From Deltaproteobacteria bacterium (GTDB taxonomy: Bacteria > Myxococcota_A > UBA9160 > UBA6930), in contig JAJDAQ010000086.1 of assembly GCA_029261815.1 (NCBI GenBank), forward strand, positions 1 through 47,447: a stretch of 47,447 bases of DNA, read 5' to 3'. Both the position numbers and the translations under genes were made by a program. Of this stretch, positions 41,952 to 47,447 are shown one piece after another. The notes under the pieces are model-generated. The model did no database searches and was not told the DNA's origin. It saw only the letters and a program-made list of their open reading frames with translations. Within the stretch, counting starts at the first letter, position 1; each line of letters begins with the position of its first letter.

Positions 41952-41961
41952 ACGCTAGCGC
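41952..41961 (-). promoter_or_regulatory. GCGCTAGCGT -10-like decamer
   Basis: The minus strand reads GCGCTAGCGT, the same decamer found on the plus strand at 44096-44105. Here it would supply TAGCGT as the -10 box of the glutathione transferase gene, and TAGCGC on the other strand. Confidence 0.35.
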
Positions 41962-41999
41962 GGTGGTGCGGCGATAATCCGATCAAGGCGCGCAGTCGC

Positions 42000-42773
42000 A
42001 TGGCCGAATCCGGTTCTGTGGAATCTGCACAGATCATCTCCGTTGCAGGCTCGCTCCTTCTCCTCGCCACGTGTTCGACGTTGGGCGTTCGCCTGATCCT
42101 GCTCGCGCGTGGCCGCGCGGTCGCTCCTGAGCGCTGGATGGGGGCTGGCCTGATCCTCGTTTCGGCAATGGCGTTTCCGTGGATCTTGGCCTCGAAGATC
42201 GGACAGGGCCTGGTCGGCGAGGTCCGTTGGGTTCCCCTGTTGATCGGCCTCGCGGGTCTGGCGGCCGGATCGACTGCATTGGCCGAATTCACGCGCCGGG
42301 TGTTTCGACCGCGAGATGGCGCCGGGACCGCCGCTGTCGGTGCGATCGCTGCGGCCGCCCTGAGCGCGTCGGCCGCGGTTGTCTTTGCACTGCTGGCTGC
42401 CGACCGCGCCACGTCCAGTTCAGATGCGCTCTCGGGTGTCGCGCTGACGCTGCGCTTCCCGCTCATCGCGGTGTGGGCGTGGACCGGCACGGAGGCACTC
42501 ACCGAGTGGATCCGTGCACGGCGCCGGATCGCCCTCGGACTGACATCGCCGCTTACGGTCAATCGGTTCTTCTTGTGGGGCCTGTTCGGAGTCGTTGAGT
42601 TCGGGTTCAGCGTTGCTGGCTTGCTGCTTCAGATCGCAGGGCGCACGCCCATGAACGACCCGGTGGCGATGGCGTGCTCGGCGGGGGCTGGCCTTGTGGG
42701 CAGTGCCCTGGTCGCGCTCGCGCTGTGTCCGCCCAAGGCCTACGAGCGCTGGGTCGCTGACTCGGCTGGCTGA
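42000..42773 (+). CDS. Multi-pass membrane protein of unknown function
   Basis: A 257-residue membrane protein with about seven hydrophobic segments, for example IISVAGSLLLLATCSTLGV, GAGLILVSAMAFPWILA, LLIGLAGLAAGSTALA and FFLWGLFGVVEFGFSVAGLLL. No motif is recognised; the overall layout recalls seven-helix sensor or histidine-kinase membrane domains without a kinase. ATG 42000 gives a short soluble N-terminus. Its last 34 bases overlap the end of the convergent transporter gene. Confidence 0.7.
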   Translation: MAESGSVESAQIISVAGSLLLLATCSTLGVRLILLARGRAVAPERWMGAGLILVSAMAFPWILASKIGQGLVGEVRWVPLLIGLAGLAAGSTALAEFTRRVFRPRDGAGTAAVGAIAAAALSASAAVVFALLAADRATSSSDALSGVALTLRFPLIAVWAWTGTEALTEWIRARRRIALGLTSPLTVNRFFLWGLFGVVEFGFSVAGLLLQIAGRTPMNDPVAMACSAGAGLVGSALVALALCPPKAYERWVADSAG

Positions 42774-44023
42774 GGCGGGGGTGCGCCTGCTCCGTTCCGT
42801 CCGATTCGGAGCACCAGGAGCAACGCGATCAGTGAGGTTCCGGCAGCGCCAAACAAGGCCGGGTCGTAGCTTCCCGTGCGGTCCGAGACGAGTGCGAAGA
42901 CGAACGGTCCCGACAATTGGAACGGGATCATGATCGGCGACATGTATCCCATCGCCGGTGCGAAGCGCGCGGTTCCGTAGAGCCGCGCGAGCAGGCCCGA
43001 AAGGGCCGGCATGATGCCGCCGAGGGCCAAGCCGAACCCGAGGGCCATCACCGAAAGCCCGATCAAGCTCGCCTTCGAGAAGGGCAGGAGCGCCATGCAT
43101 GCGCCCTGCGCCAGGATGGCCACGGCGAAGCTCGTGCGTTCTCCAAATCGCACGCCCAGTGCACCGAAGACCAGCTTTCCAAGGGCCGCGCCGATCGAGA
43201 ACAAGGCGAGGACGGAATTGGCCTGGTCGGGAGAGTGGCCCGCATCCGTCGCGAGGGCATGGACGTTCTGTAGGACGCCGGTGGAGCCGAAGAAGCACAG
43301 TCCGGCAGCGACACCGGCGTACCAGAGGTTGGGGTCGCGCATCGCGTCGCCGAACGTCCAGTCACCTGCTGACGGGGGTGCCGCATCTGCGGGTGCATCG
43401 GCGCCGTCCGGCTGGAGGCCGAGGTCGGCAGGTCGGTCACGCACGACCAGGAATAGCAGGGGCGCAGCCACCAGCGCGATGACTGCGAATGCCAGATAGG
43501 TGGTTTCCCAACCGCCGCGAGCCAGCGTCCACGAGATGAAGTACACGCCGGCAACGCCGGCGAGCGAGAGTCCGATCTGGGCAATGCCCAATGCCATGGA
43601 CCTGCGCTGATCGAACCAGTTGGCCACCAGGGCGTTTCCGCCAACCGCACTGAGCGCGCTGACCCCGATGGGAACCGCGATGGCGTAGACGAGATAGAAG
43701 TGCCAGAGCGCGGAGGCCTGGGTCACGGCAAGGAATCCGGCCGCCATGACCGCTGCGCCGATGGGCATGACCCGCCGCAGTCCGAATCGGGCGATCCACT
43801 GGCCCATCATCGGACCGACGAAGATGCCGGCCAGGCTCATCGCTGCGGTGAGCCCTGCGACTTCGGCACGCGCGCCGTTGGCGAACTCGTCCGCCAGCGG
43901 CTGAAGTAGGCGAGGAAGCGCGTAGAAACCAAGGCCCGACGCAATCAAGTGGGCGCCGAACGCGACGCCGACCATGCGCCAGCCGTAGAACAAACGCTTT
44001 CTCCACAGCAGCCATCGTCGCAT
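42740..44023 (-). CDS. MFS transporter (monocarboxylate/oxalate-formate type)
   Basis: A 427-residue major facilitator with twelve predicted membrane helices. The loop motif QWIARFGLRRVMPIGA between helices 2 and 3, NWFDQRRSMALGIAQIGLSLAG and FGALGVRFGERTSF match the MCT/OFA-type group that moves carboxylates with protons. TATCCT on the minus strand about 38 bases upstream may be its -10. It overlaps the membrane gene 42000-42773 tail to tail and diverges from the luciferase-like gene. Confidence 0.88.
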   Translation of the reverse strand: MRRWLLWRKRLFYGWRMVGVAFGAHLIASGLGFYALPRLLQPLADEFANGARAEVAGLTAAMSLAGIFVGPMMGQWIARFGLRRVMPIGAAVMAAGFLAVTQASALWHFYLVYAIAVPIGVSALSAVGGNALVANWFDQRRSMALGIAQIGLSLAGVAGVYFISWTLARGGWETTYLAFAVIALVAAPLLFLVVRDRPADLGLQPDGADAPADAAPPSAGDWTFGDAMRDPNLWYAGVAAGLCFFGSTGVLQNVHALATDAGHSPDQANSVLALFSIGAALGKLVFGALGVRFGERTSFAVAILAQGACMALLPFSKASLIGLSVMALGFGLALGGIMPALSGLLARLYGTARFAPAMGYMSPIMIPFQLSGPFVFALVSDRTGSYDPALFGAAGTSLIALLLVLRIGRNGAGAPPPQPAESATQRS

Positions 44024-44095
44024 CGCACTCGACGGCGCTGCCGGCCGCGAAGTGCGGCGGCAGGATACGTCATCTCGACGGTGGCGGGGCCATGC

Positions 44096-44105
44096 GCGCT
44101 AGCGT
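44096..44105 (+). promoter_or_regulatory. GCGCTAGCGT promoter element of leaderless gene
   Basis: TAGCGT (44100-44105) ends six bases before ATG 44112, placing transcription start on the start codon. TCGACG 19 bases upstream (44075-44080) could be a weak -35. The decamer is identical to the minus strand at 41952-41961. Confidence 0.45.
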
Positions 44106-44111
44106 CGACGG

Positions 44112-45101
44112 ATGGAACTCGTCCTGACCTACGACATGCGCGCCCCCGCTTTCGGTGCGCCCGCACCCGAACTCTATGCGGCGGCCCTGGACCAGGCTGC
44201 GTGGGGAGACGAAGTCGGGTTCGACTCGATCGGTCTCGGCGAACATCACGCCTCACCCGATGGGTACGACCCCTCGCCCCTGATCCTCGCGGCCGCCATG
44301 GGCGGCCGGACGAAGCGGATCTTGTTTCGCACGTCGGTCCTGTTGGTGCCGCTCTATGACAAGGTCAAGTTGGCCGAGGACGTCGCAGTGGCGCAGTTGG
44401 CGACCGGCGGGCGGATCCTCCTGGGCGTCGGCGGAGGCTACCGGCCGGCCGAGTTCGAGATGTTCGACAAGGACCTCGGCGACCGCTGGCGCGTGATCGG
44501 AGAGACCATCGCGTTCCTGCGCGAAGCCTGGAAGGGTGAACCCTTCGAGTGGGAAGGGCGCCGGTGTCACGTCACGCCAGCGCCGGTGCCACCGCCGCCA
44601 ATCTTGCTAGGCGGTGGGTCGAAGGCGGCCGCGAAGCGCGCGGCCCGAATCGCGGACGGCTGGTTTCCGCCGCTGGATCCGCGACTCTGGACGCCCTACC
44701 GCGAGGAGTGCGTCGCTCTCGGCAAGGAAGACCCGGGGTCCTACCCGGCGAACGGGCCGATCTTCCTCTGGGTGTCTGCGGATCCCGATCGTGACTGGGA
44801 CCGCGTGATGCCCCACGTCCTCCATCAATTGCGCTCCTATAGTGAATGGACGGTCGAGGCGTTCGGCCGCCCGGCGGGTCCGTACGCCCAGGACATCACG
44901 GCCGAGAGCGTTCGCCAGAGTCCGGCCTATCAAGTCGTGACGCCGGACCAGGCGCTCGAACTCGCATCGCAGCTCGGCGACCATTCGGTCTTCTACCTGA
45001 ACCCGCTGCTGGCCGGCATCCATCCGAAAGCGTCGTGGGAAATGCTCAGCCTGTTCGAGCGCGAAGTCCTCCCGGATCTCCGGAAGGTGGCGCGGGGTTG
45101 A
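44112..45101 (+). CDS. LLM class (luciferase-like) flavin-dependent oxidoreductase
   Basis: A 329-residue luciferase-like TIM-barrel enzyme using FMN or F420. GLGEHHASPDGYDPSPL has the characteristic EHH, followed by LLVPLYDKVKLAEDVAVAQLATGGR (in parts), GVGGGYRPAEF and PPPPILLGGGSKAAAKRAARIADGW. A TAGCGT box six bases before the ATG with no ribosome site suggests a leaderless mRNA. Its TGA overlaps the TTG start of the downstream transporter, so the two are coupled and the transporter may carry its substrate. Confidence 0.9.
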   Translation: MELVLTYDMRAPAFGAPAPELYAAALDQAAWGDEVGFDSIGLGEHHASPDGYDPSPLILAAAMGGRTKRILFRTSVLLVPLYDKVKLAEDVAVAQLATGGRILLGVGGGYRPAEFEMFDKDLGDRWRVIGETIAFLREAWKGEPFEWEGRRCHVTPAPVPPPPILLGGGSKAAAKRAARIADGWFPPLDPRLWTPYREECVALGKEDPGSYPANGPIFLWVSADPDRDWDRVMPHVLHQLRSYSEWTVEAFGRPAGPYAQDITAESVRQSPAYQVVTPDQALELASQLGDHSVFYLNPLLAGIHPKASWEMLSLFEREVLPDLRKVARG

Positions 45102-46453
45102 GCGACGAAGTGCGCGCATCGGGCGGGCTGTCGGCACGGATGCTCGGCGCTTATGGGTTGCCCGCGATCGCGGTCACCTTCTCGACCACGCTCACGCTGG
45201 CGTACATCGCCAAGTACGCCACTGACGTGTTGTTGATCGCGCCCGCGACGATGGGCCTGATCTTTGGCGTCTCGCGGATCTGGGACGGGATCACGGATCC
45301 GGTCATCGGGACGCTCAGCGACCGGACCCGCTCGCGCTTCGGGCGCCGCCGACCGTGGCTCCTGGCGTCGGCCCTCCCGGTCGGGATCGCCGGTGTGGCG
45401 CTCTGGGCGCCACCCCGTGCCCTCGAGGGCGATGCGTTGGTGGCGTGGTTCACCATCAGCTTCCTGCTCTTCATGACGTCGATGACGGTCTTCAACGTGC
45501 CGCACATGGCGCTCGGGGCCGAACTCTCCTCCGATCATCACCTGCGAACGCGGATCTTCGGCGTGCGTCATGCCTTCGCGACGATCGGTACGTACGGCGC
45601 GCTCCTGCTCGGCATCGGGTTGCTGGTGAATGCCGACGATCCACGGGCCGTGGCGCGCACATTGTTCATCGCGATCGGAGTCGGAGTCGTCGTCACCGTG
45701 ATGGCCTCGGGCGCGGTGCTGCGAGAACGGTCGGAGCATCAGGGTCGCGGCGGCCGCGCGGCATTCGGCGCATTTCGCGACATCATCAAGAACCCCCATG
45801 GACGGCTGCTGGTGCTGATGTATTTCGTCGAGCACATGGGGACGGGCGCGACGGCGATCCTGTCGCCCTACATCCTGCACTACGTCATCGGCGAACCCAC
45901 CGCGCTCCCCACGGTGTATGCCTTCTACACCACTTCGATCCTGGTCTCGCTACCGCTTTGGGTCCTGCTTTCGCGGCGCTTCGGAAAGAAACACACCTGG
46001 CTGGGAGCAATGTCCCTTGCGCTCGTGGGCTACTCGACGCTCTTCACGGTAGGCGACGGCGAAGTCTGGAAGATGTGTCTGGTGGTGTGCTTCACGGGCG
46101 CGGCTGCGAGCTGCGGAAGTTCCCTGGGCCCATCGGTCCAGGCAGATGTGATCGACTACGACGAACTGCATACGGGCGAGCGAAAGGAAGGGGCGTACTT
46201 CTCGGCCTTCACGTTGCTCCAGAAGACGAGTGCGGGCCTGATGGCCATGTTTACGGGCTTCGCGTTGTCTGCTGCGGGTTTCGTGCCGAACGAGGTCCAG
46301 ACGGAAGAGACCCGTTTCTGGATGCGGGCTCTCATCGGTCTGGTTCCGTTCGGCTGCTTCCTGGTGGGAATGATCGTTTTCTCCCGGTATCGGCTCACCG
46401 AGTCCGTGCATGCCGACATTCGCGCGCGTCTGGACGAGCGCTCCGGGAACTAA
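45098..46453 (+). CDS. GPH family (glycoside-pentoside-hexuronide type) cation symporter
   Basis: A 451-residue twelve-helix transporter. The GPH hallmark is IWDGITDPVIGTLSDRTRSRFGRRRPW (read in parts, around residue 50-75), with QADVIDYDELHTGERKEGAYFSAFTLLQKTSAG near residue 350. It takes up sugars or, in relatives, other small molecules with sodium or protons. TTG 45098 overlaps the previous stop (TTGA) and has AAGGTGG upstream; GTG 45110 is an alternative. Its TAA overlaps the stop of the convergent crotonase (CTAA, 46450-46453). Confidence 0.88.
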   Translation: MSDEVRASGGLSARMLGAYGLPAIAVTFSTTLTLAYIAKYATDVLLIAPATMGLIFGVSRIWDGITDPVIGTLSDRTRSRFGRRRPWLLASALPVGIAGVALWAPPRALEGDALVAWFTISFLLFMTSMTVFNVPHMALGAELSSDHHLRTRIFGVRHAFATIGTYGALLLGIGLLVNADDPRAVARTLFIAIGVGVVVTVMASGAVLRERSEHQGRGGRAAFGAFRDIIKNPHGRLLVLMYFVEHMGTGATAILSPYILHYVIGEPTALPTVYAFYTTSILVSLPLWVLLSRRFGKKHTWLGAMSLALVGYSTLFTVGDGEVWKMCLVVCFTGAAASCGSSLGPSVQADVIDYDELHTGERKEGAYFSAFTLLQKTSAGLMAMFTGFALSAAGFVPNEVQTEETRFWMRALIGLVPFGCFLVGMIVFSRYRLTESVHADIRARLDERSGN

Positions 46454-47187
46454 CGTTTCTGGAAGCCGCGAATTCGTTCGAGTGCGTCGGGTGCCATGCC
46501 GGGGCTGTGGTCTCGCTCGTGGGCGAGGCCGTCCTCGAGGCTCATGCCGTCGGTTTCCAGCAGGATTCTCTTGTTGCCACGGTTGCTGAAGGCTGAGTTC
46601 TCCGCGATCCGGCGTGTGAGATCATCGACGGCCGCATCGAGGTCGCCGTCCGGGACCACGCGATCGACGAGGCCTGTCCGGTCCGCCTCCGCCGCGTCGA
46701 GTGTGCGGCTGGTGAACATCATCTCCTTGGTCGCTGCGAGTCCAATGCGACGCGGAAGCCGCTGGCTCAGTCCCCAGATGGGTGTCAGCCCCCACTTTCC
46801 GTGCGTATCCGCGAAACGAGCGGTGTCGCTGGCCCAGAGCAGATCGGCCGCCAGCGCGAGTTCGAGACCGCCCGTGAAGCAGTGCCCGCGGATCGCGGCG
46901 ACGACGGGCTGCGGGAGGTTCGCGAGCCGCTCGACGGTGTGGCCGCGAAAGTGCAGATCCTCGCCGGGCTTGCCTGCAGAGAGGTCCTCCAGGTCGTTGC
47001 CCGCGCAGAACGAGCGGCCGGCGCCACGGATCACGACGCAGGTGGTTTCGGTGTCGTCCTCGAGGTCCGCCACCGCCGCCGCAAGGGCTTCGAACGTCGC
47101 CCCGTCGAGCGCGTTCAGCTTGTCGGGCCGGTTGAGTGTGAGCGTGCAGACGCCGTCTTCGTCGTTGCGCAGGATCCGATCGGTCAT
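46450..47187 (-). CDS. Enoyl-CoA hydratase/isomerase (crotonase) family protein
   Basis: A 245-residue crotonase. The oxyanion-hole regions are SFCAGNDLEDL (59-69) and GHCFTGGLELALAADLLWAS (101-120). At the first hydratase glutamate position, His129 is found (ARFADTHGKWGL); the second glutamate is kept at Glu155 (TKEMMF). It may therefore be an isomerase or hydrolase rather than a simple hydratase. GGAG precedes ATG 47187; upstream in-frame codons overlap the divergent promoter. A hairpin CCTGG-GTTT-CCAGG lies in the leader. Confidence 0.9.
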   Translation of the reverse strand: MTDRILRNDEDGVCTLTLNRPDKLNALDGATFEALAAAVADLEDDTETTCVVIRGAGRSFCAGNDLEDLSAGKPGEDLHFRGHTVERLANLPQPVVAAIRGHCFTGGLELALAADLLWASDTARFADTHGKWGLTPIWGLSQRLPRRIGLAATKEMMFTSRTLDAAEADRTGLVDRVVPDGDLDAAVDDLTRRIAENSAFSNRGNKRILLETDGMSLEDGLAHERDHSPGMAPDALERIRGFQKR

Positions 47188-47221
47188 GGGTACTCCAAGG
47201 ACAGGGTTGACGAGACTTCCG

Positions 47222-47235
47222 CCTGGGTTTCCAGG
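47222..47235 (-). promoter_or_regulatory. Hairpin in the crotonase leader
   Basis: CCTGG-GTTT-CCAGG is a five-pair perfect stem with a four-base loop, 35 bases before the crotonase ATG and 40 bases before the DUF3604-type gene. It could be an operator or an mRNA leader structure. No T-run follows, so it is not a terminator. Confidence 0.3.
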
Positions 47236-47258
47236 TCGTGGCAAGGCCCCCCGCAATC

Positions 47259-47268
47259 AGGCTACCAA
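47259..47268. promoter_or_regulatory. Overlapping divergent -10 boxes sharing TA
   Basis: AGGCTACCAA contains TAGCCT on the minus strand (crotonase, with a leader of about 70 bases) and TACCAA on the plus strand, sharing the central TA. TACCAA ends six bases before ATG 47275, the leaderless spacing. The same arrangement is at 38465-38474. Confidence 0.4.
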
Positions 47269-47274
47269 CGCGCG

Positions 47275-47447
47275 ATGCCTCTTGTCTCGACGCGCGCCTG
47301 TTCGTTGCTTGCCCTGCTGACGTTTCTGGCCGGCTGCGGTGAATCTGTCGACCCTGCCGTCTTTACGGCGCAGCCAGCACCTTCTTCGGTCACGGAACCG
47401 GCCGCTTGCGACAACCGAACCCCCTTGCGCCGCGCGCTGTTCGGGGA
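47275..47447 (+). CDS. Lipoprotein, probable DUF3604 family (partial, runs off the window)
   Basis: Only the first 57 residues are inside the window. They show a lipoprotein signal (LLALLTFLAGC, with LAGC lipobox and the modified cysteine at residue 21), a short linker, then CDNRTPLRRALFG. This resembles the start of DUF3604 proteins, which continue into a GDLHVHT metal-binding motif; that part is beyond the edge. DUF3604 has a PHP-like fold of unknown function. A TACCAA hexamer six bases before the ATG suggests a leaderless mRNA. Confidence 0.65.
   Translation, partial: MPLVSTRACSLLALLTFLAGCGESVDPAVFTAQPAPSSVTEPAACDNRTPLRRALFG

Noticed and set aside
1..47447. Secondary-metabolite cluster, because of many oxygenases, ligases and transferases
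   Set aside because: There is no polyketide, peptide or terpene synthase or carrier protein, and the genes are scattered on both strands without a coherent operon.
1..47447. Mobile element, CRISPR array or tRNA/attachment site
   Set aside because: No transposase, integrase, phage gene, regular repeat-spacer pattern or cloverleaf-like sequence was seen on either strand. Codon usage and GC look uniform.

Overview
The window is a compact, GC-rich bacterial chromosome segment with 43 complete protein genes and one gene cut by the right edge. I see no RNA gene, insertion sequence, prophage, CRISPR array or convincing rho-independent terminator. The longest stretch without a gene is 191 bases (35555-35745). 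The content is mostly lipid, CoA and xenobiotic-type catabolism: two acyl-CoA ligases, a fused CaiB-type CoA-transferase, an acyl-CoA dehydrogenase-like protein, MaoC and crotonase proteins, three Fe(II)/2-oxoglutarate oxygenases, two luciferase-like oxidoreductases, two glutathione transferases, an epoxide hydrolase, several alpha/beta hydrolases and a PQQ/heme dehydrogenase. This fits a free-living aerobic heterotroph of a deltaproteobacteria-like lineage (Myxococcota or a relative). That placement is inferred from gene content and base composition only.

Layout. 1-6117: SDR, PhyH oxygenase, lipoprotein phosphatase, acyl-CoA ligase, and two coupled alpha/beta hydrolases, the second of which lacks its nucleophile serine. 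6127-10128: a large winged-helix/ATPase regulator followed by a probable methanethiol S-methyltransferase (MddA type), with a tandem repeat between them. 10162-12313: luciferase-like oxidoreductase, double-TM2 protein, hydrolase. 12403-15376: a xylose-type ABC importer with its three genes overlapping. 15373-22987: secreted propeller-like protein, VOC protein, flavin oxidoreductase, CoA-transferase, and a TetR-MaoC-amidohydrolase group. 23071-27879: glutathione transferase with epoxide hydrolase; facing them, a FATP-type ligase with a tandem DsbA-fold protein. 27959-34048: thioredoxin-fusion protein, PQQ dehydrogenase, Smr protein, hydrolase and MetX. 34055-37915: ABC-F ATPase, then a thiolase-like protein with a probable halohydrin dehalogenase. 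37982-47447: DUF2141 protein, PhyH and TauD oxygenases, SDR, glutathione transferase, membrane proteins, luciferase-like protein with a GPH transporter, crotonase, and the start of a DUF3604-type lipoprotein.

Three observations stand out. (1) The short SDR at 37229-37915 carries both sequence fingerprints of halohydrin dehalogenases, a rare enzyme family. It sits directly behind a thiolase-like gene. (2) Several genes have a TANNNT -10-like hexamer about six bases before an ATG, which suggests leaderless transcripts. In three places that ATG opens a mini-ORF of 6-12 codons whose stop overlaps the start of the main gene (6153, 23036, 38481). (3) The gene order switches strand 25 times in 44 genes. 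Convergent pairs often share stop codons, and divergent pairs appear to share very compact or overlapping promoters.

All functions are read from motifs and family knowledge; no database search was run.
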